Origin: Staphylococcus agnetis
Lineage (GTDB): Bacteria; Bacillota; Bacilli; Staphylococcales; Staphylococcaceae
Direction of reading: 5' to 3'
Length of the DNA stretch: 38,985 nt
NCBI RefSeq assembly: GCF_002901865.1
Contig: NZ_PPQF01000015.1
Location: 1 to 38,985, forward strand
The notes under the pieces are model-generated. The model had not been told where the DNA came from and ran no database searches. It worked only from the letters and a program-made list of their open reading frames with translations. Of the stretch, positions 34,185 through 38,985 are shown piece after piece. Each line of letters begins with the position of its first letter. Positions within the stretch are counted from its first letter, which is position 1. The translations under genes were made by a program, and so were the position numbers.

Positions 34185-34988
34185 TTAATTCATTGTTTTT
34201 AATTCATCAATATGGTATTCCAACGTTTGTTCGTAACCTTCAACTTTAACGTGCATCGTTACATTAATGACATTTAAACTTACAACTTCTCCACGACCTT
34301 CAGGTGTATCAATGACGTCACCTACGTCAGGAAGTTGTTCACGTGCAGCTTCATACATGTCATCTTCATATTTCAAACAACACATTAAACGCCCACAAGC
34401 GCCTGAGATTTTCGATGGATTCAATGACAAGTTTTGATCTTTCGCCATTTTGATAGACACAGGTTCAAAGTCACCTAAAAATGTAGAGCAACATAATGAG
34501 CGCCCACATGGACCGATACCACCTAAAAGTTTCGCTTCATCACGCACACCGATTTGTCTTAATTCTATACGCGTTTTTAATTTTTGCGCCAGTAAACGTA
34601 CCAATTTACGGAAATCAATACGCTCGTCTGCAGTGAAATTAAAAATCACTTTAGAGCGGTCTAACGTATATTCACAATTCACTAAACGCATGTCTAGTTC
34701 AAGTTCAGATACAAACGTTTTACATAAGGCTAACGCTTCATCAGCAGCAACTTCATTTGCTTCATGCGCACTAAGATCTTCTTCTGTGGCCACACGTAAC
34801 ACAGGCTTTAAAGGTTGTGCCACATCTTCACCATTAATTGCTTTTGGTTCATGTTTGACCATACCCATTTCATAACCGCGTTGAGATTCCACTACAACAC
34901 GTGTACCTTCATCTAAGTCACCCGGACAAGGCGCGTAGTATTCTAGGGTATTGGCCTTTTTAAAATAAACACCTACTACCATGCACAT
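34185..34988 (-). CDS. ricT: RicT (YaaT), PSP1-domain iron-sulfur protein
   Basis: Part of the RicA-RicF-RicT complex, which in Bacillus stimulates RNase Y-dependent mRNA processing. From the ATG at 34988 it has 267 residues (MCMVVGVYFKKANTLEYYAP). The PSP1 core holds two cysteine clusters, GIGPCGRSLCCS and GACGRLMCCLKYE, which bind iron-sulfur clusters. Several starts are possible: a GTG at 34997 and ATGs at 34994 (out of the best spacing), 34988 and 34982. The AAGGGG site fits 34988 best. The upstream end overlaps or abuts the holB stop. Confidence 0.94.
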   Translation of the reverse strand: MCMVVGVYFKKANTLEYYAPCPGDLDEGTRVVVESQRGYEMGMVKHEPKAINGEDVAQPLKPVLRVATEEDLSAHEANEVAADEALALCKTFVSELELDMRLVNCEYTLDRSKVIFNFTADERIDFRKLVRLLAQKLKTRIELRQIGVRDEAKLLGGIGPCGRSLCCSTFLGDFEPVSIKMAKDQNLSLNPSKISGACGRLMCCLKYEDDMYEAAREQLPDVGDVIDTPEGRGEVVSLNVINVTMHVKVEGYEQTLEYHIDELKTMN

Positions 34989-34993
34989 GTGCA

Positions 34994-35923
34994 TCACCCC
35001 TTCACTTTAATTGCAATTTGCTCAAATACAAGCGTCGGATTTACATTTTGATTGAGCTTTTTATGTGCTTCAGTAATTTGTTCGATGATGTAGGTTAAAT
35101 GGCGATAACTTAATTGTTGTGCACGTGATTCATAATAAGATTGTAGTTCTGAAAATGTAATGCGAGAGGTCATGCCTGATTTGGCATACATCATGTCTTG
35201 AAAATACGCATTAATCCCCGCCAATGCCAGTAGTTGGAGCCGACGATTTTTCGCATGTTTTAATAACTCCACAATACCTATTAACGCCATCTCACGTTGC
35301 TTCAATAAACGATCACACCATTGTAATAGTTGTTTTCGCAATTGTGTTAAATCATGTTCCTCATTTAATTGACGTGCCTCTTCAAACTGTGTCGTATATG
35401 TACTCAATAATTCTGCCACCGGCTTCGACACTTCCTCATGCGCAACAAGGCGTTCAATAAACGTGTGACGATGCATCGGTTTAAAATAGACATGTTGGCA
35501 TCTTGAATGTATCGTGTCTAAAATTTGTTCCGGTTTAGATGAAATGAGTATCGCAATCGTGTTGGAGGGCGGTTCCTCCAAAAATTTTAAAATACTATTT
35601 TCACCTTGCACAGTTAAACGTTCAAAATCTTGAATAATATAAACTTTATAGTCACTTTCGATCGGCAATTGATTCATATGGTGCACAAGTTGCTCAATGC
35701 GTTCCTTTTTAATCGTTGTTTCATCTGTTTTGACATAATGAAAATCAGGATGATTGCGCGCTTCTATTTTAGTTTTGCATTGGTCGTTGTCTTGACATAA
35801 AATATGCATCGCAAAGGCCTCAGCCGTTTCGATCATCGTTTCTAAATCATCACCTTCAAATAGATAGGCATGTGAAAGCTTTTCATTCGCATAAGCTTTT
35901 AATAATTGATCTATTTCCTTCAT
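34994..35923 (-). CDS. holB: DNA polymerase III delta' subunit
   Basis: A clamp-loader subunit that helps load the beta clamp on DNA. The 309-residue AAA+ protein opens with LSHAYLFEGDD in place of a working Walker A, as expected for delta'. It has the conserved segments QLPIESDYKVYIIQDFE, LTVQGENSILKFLEEPP and SRCQHVYFKP. The zinc module is reduced: only Cys48-like and Cys54-like residues are left (LCQDNDQCKTK), which I believe is normal in staphylococci. AAAGGAG precedes the ATG. It sits between darA and ricT. Confidence 0.95.
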   Translation of the reverse strand: MKEIDQLLKAYANEKLSHAYLFEGDDLETMIETAEAFAMHILCQDNDQCKTKIEARNHPDFHYVKTDETTIKKERIEQLVHHMNQLPIESDYKVYIIQDFERLTVQGENSILKFLEEPPSNTIAILISSKPEQILDTIHSRCQHVYFKPMHRHTFIERLVAHEEVSKPVAELLSTYTTQFEEARQLNEEHDLTQLRKQLLQWCDRLLKQREMALIGIVELLKHAKNRRLQLLALAGINAYFQDMMYAKSGMTSRITFSELQSYYESRAQQLSYRHLTYIIEQITEAHKKLNQNVNPTLVFEQIAIKVKG

Positions 35924-35997
35924 GTCACAACTCCTTTATCTTCCATCCTGATGATTTGAATTAATTTAAAATTATCTAATAAAACATATATTTAAAG

Positions 35998-36057
35998 AAA
36001 AAAGGTTGGACAGTCGTATACACCGCCTTAAAGACCCGCATACGCCGCCACAACCTT
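35998..36057 (-). terminator. intrinsic terminator after darA
   Basis: AAGGTTG (36057-36051) pairs with CAACCTT (36008-36002), with more pairing inside a long loop, and TTTTTTC follows on the minus strand. It lies 10 bp after the darA stop. Confidence 0.75.
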
Positions 36058-36066
36058 CGTTATCAT

Positions 36067-36429
<363 letters not shown>

Positions 36430-36544
36430 TATGTCACGTCATCACTCATGGATGAATCACAAAATTCAAATGGATGTGTTCATTACATTATAAACTATTT
36501 TTTACACTTAAAACATGATGTATCTTGTTTTGTATTGAAATGAC

Positions 36545-38501
<1,957 letters not shown>

Positions 38502-38532
38502 CAAAACTCTCCTTTTCCATCATTTTAAATTA

Positions 38533-38561
38533 ATCCTATCACGCTTTTGTTCGCTTGCCTA
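38533..38561 (-). promoter_or_regulatory. possible promoter of the decarboxylase-tmk operon
   Basis: TAGGCA (38561-38556), a 17-base spacer and TAGGAT (38538-38533) on the minus strand. The fit to sigma-A is fair. Confidence 0.35.
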
Positions 38562-38593
38562 TGGATGAACGTTCGACAATTAAGTGAATATAC

Positions 38594-38622
38594 TTCAAAA
38601 ACACGTACATATGTTCTATAAT
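38594..38622 (+). promoter_or_regulatory. promoter of the 38.6-kb plus-strand ORF
   Basis: TTCAAA (38594-38599), a 17-base spacer and a perfect TATAAT (38617-38622), followed by GAGGTG and an ATG at 38641. It drives the only plus-strand gene of the window and is divergent from the decarboxylase operon. Confidence 0.6.
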
Positions 38623-38640
38623 ACAACCGAGGTGAAAAAC

Positions 38641-38832
38641 ATGGACATACATTTAGATTGGAATAAAGATTTCCAAGAATTTCAAGACATTCTAAATTCA
38701 GGTATTCATCCCAAATGGTTATATGCTGCAACAACGAATTTAATTTTAGAACCTGCTTATACAGGCCAAGGAAAACAATTCTTTTATACAAAAGATATTA
38801 TAAAAGCAAGTGAACGTATGCCGTTTTTTTGA
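38641..38832 (+). CDS. small protein of unknown function, possibly cut short by a frameshift
   Basis: The reading frame begins MDIHLDWNKDFQEFQDILNS and ends after 63 codons at PFF-stop. GAGGTGAAAAAC precedes the ATG and a promoter with a perfect -10 box lies upstream, so the start looks real. I do not recognise the protein; it is hydrophilic with several aromatic residues and no signal peptide. The stop follows a run of seven T (38824-38830). With one T fewer the frame would read on through EPLPYYQDLQLDKRR and then enter the rrn terminator, so the gene may be damaged, truncated, or the run may be misread. The plus-strand position, pointing at the 3' end of the rrn operon, is unlike every other gene here. 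Confidence 0.6.
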   Translation: MDIHLDWNKDFQEFQDILNSGIHPKWLYAATTNLILEPAYTGQGKQFFYTKDIIKASERMPFF

Positions 38833-38873
38833 GCCACTCCCTTACTATCAAGATTTACAGCTAGATAAACGAA

Positions 38874-38904
38874 GAACCCCAAGTACAATTTGTACTTGGG
38901 GTTC
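38874..38904 (-). terminator. bidirectional hairpin terminator between 5S and the plus-strand ORF
   Basis: A perfect 14-bp inverted repeat, GAACCCCAAGTACA (38874-38887) and TGTACTTGGGGTTC (38891-38904), with a 3-base loop. It is 4 bases beyond the 5S 3' end on the minus strand and is followed by a short GTTTA tract. It ends the rrn operon and can also stop the convergent plus-strand transcript. Confidence 0.85.
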
Positions 38905-38908
38905 GTTT

Positions 38909-38985
38909 GCTTGGCAACGTCCTACTCTCGCGGAACGTAAGTCCGACTACCATCGGCGCTAAAGAGCTTAACTTCTGTGTTCGGC
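38909..38985 (-). rRNA. 5S rRNA, 3' part
   Basis: The last ~77 bases of a 5S gene run off the right edge of the window, ending GCCAAGC. It is the 3' end of an rrn operon (in S. aureus, 16S-23S-5S between recR and the decarboxylase gene). It matches the complete copy at 869-983 except at 38911 and 38929. Confidence 0.95.

Noticed and set aside
34994-35923. HolB without Walker A and with few zinc cysteines as a degenerate gene
   Set aside because: Delta' subunits do not need ATP binding, and staphylococcal HolB has this reduced form; the frame is complete.

Overview
The window is an ordinary-looking piece of a low-GC Firmicute chromosome, almost certainly Staphylococcus. The gene order, the protein lengths and many active-site positions (for example FolB Glu22/Tyr54/Lys100, FolP Lys203/Arg239/His241 and a 109-residue DarA/PstA) match the conserved staphylococcal block next to the replication origin. 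The sequence differs clearly from S. aureus as I remember it, so a non-aureus species is likely; I cannot name it from sequence alone. Nearly everything is on the minus strand, so transcription runs from high to low coordinates.

Right edge to left, in the direction of transcription: the 3' end of a 5S rRNA (end of an rrn operon outside the window) with its terminator; a short plus-strand ORF that ends at a T-run; then decarboxylase-tmk-darA-holB-ricT-yabA-trmN-yazA-rsmI (nucleotide supply, clamp loading, replication and RNA control); metG-tatD-rnmV-ksgA (translation and 5S/16S maturation); veg; ispE-purR-yabJ-spoVG; glmU-prs; rplY (L25/Ctc); pth-mfd-MOP flippase-yabN-rqcP-divIC, tightly overlapping; yabR; tilS-hpt-ftsH; hslO; cysK; folP-folB-folK-dus-lysS; and finally an orphan 5S gene, eight tRNA genes and the first bases of a 16S gene.

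This is the Bacillus yaa-yab-yac neighbourhood without its sporulation genes (yabG, sspF, spoVT, yabP/yabQ and spoIIE are not seen; SpoVG is kept). Promoters with near-consensus sigma-A boxes precede the orphan 5S, yabR, rplY, veg, metG, hslO and glmU, and strong intrinsic terminators follow lysS, ftsH, rplY, spoVG, yabR, veg and darA.

I found no new multi-gene system, prophage, IS element or CRISPR array. The points worth a second look are small: a roughly 530-bp hairpin-rich spacer between cysK and folP; an rplY leader with mutually exclusive pairings; two 5S copies that differ near loop E; the plus-strand ORF at 38.6 kb that seems broken at a run of seven T; a hairpin-rich gap between spoVG and glmU; and candidate operators at cysK and ispE.
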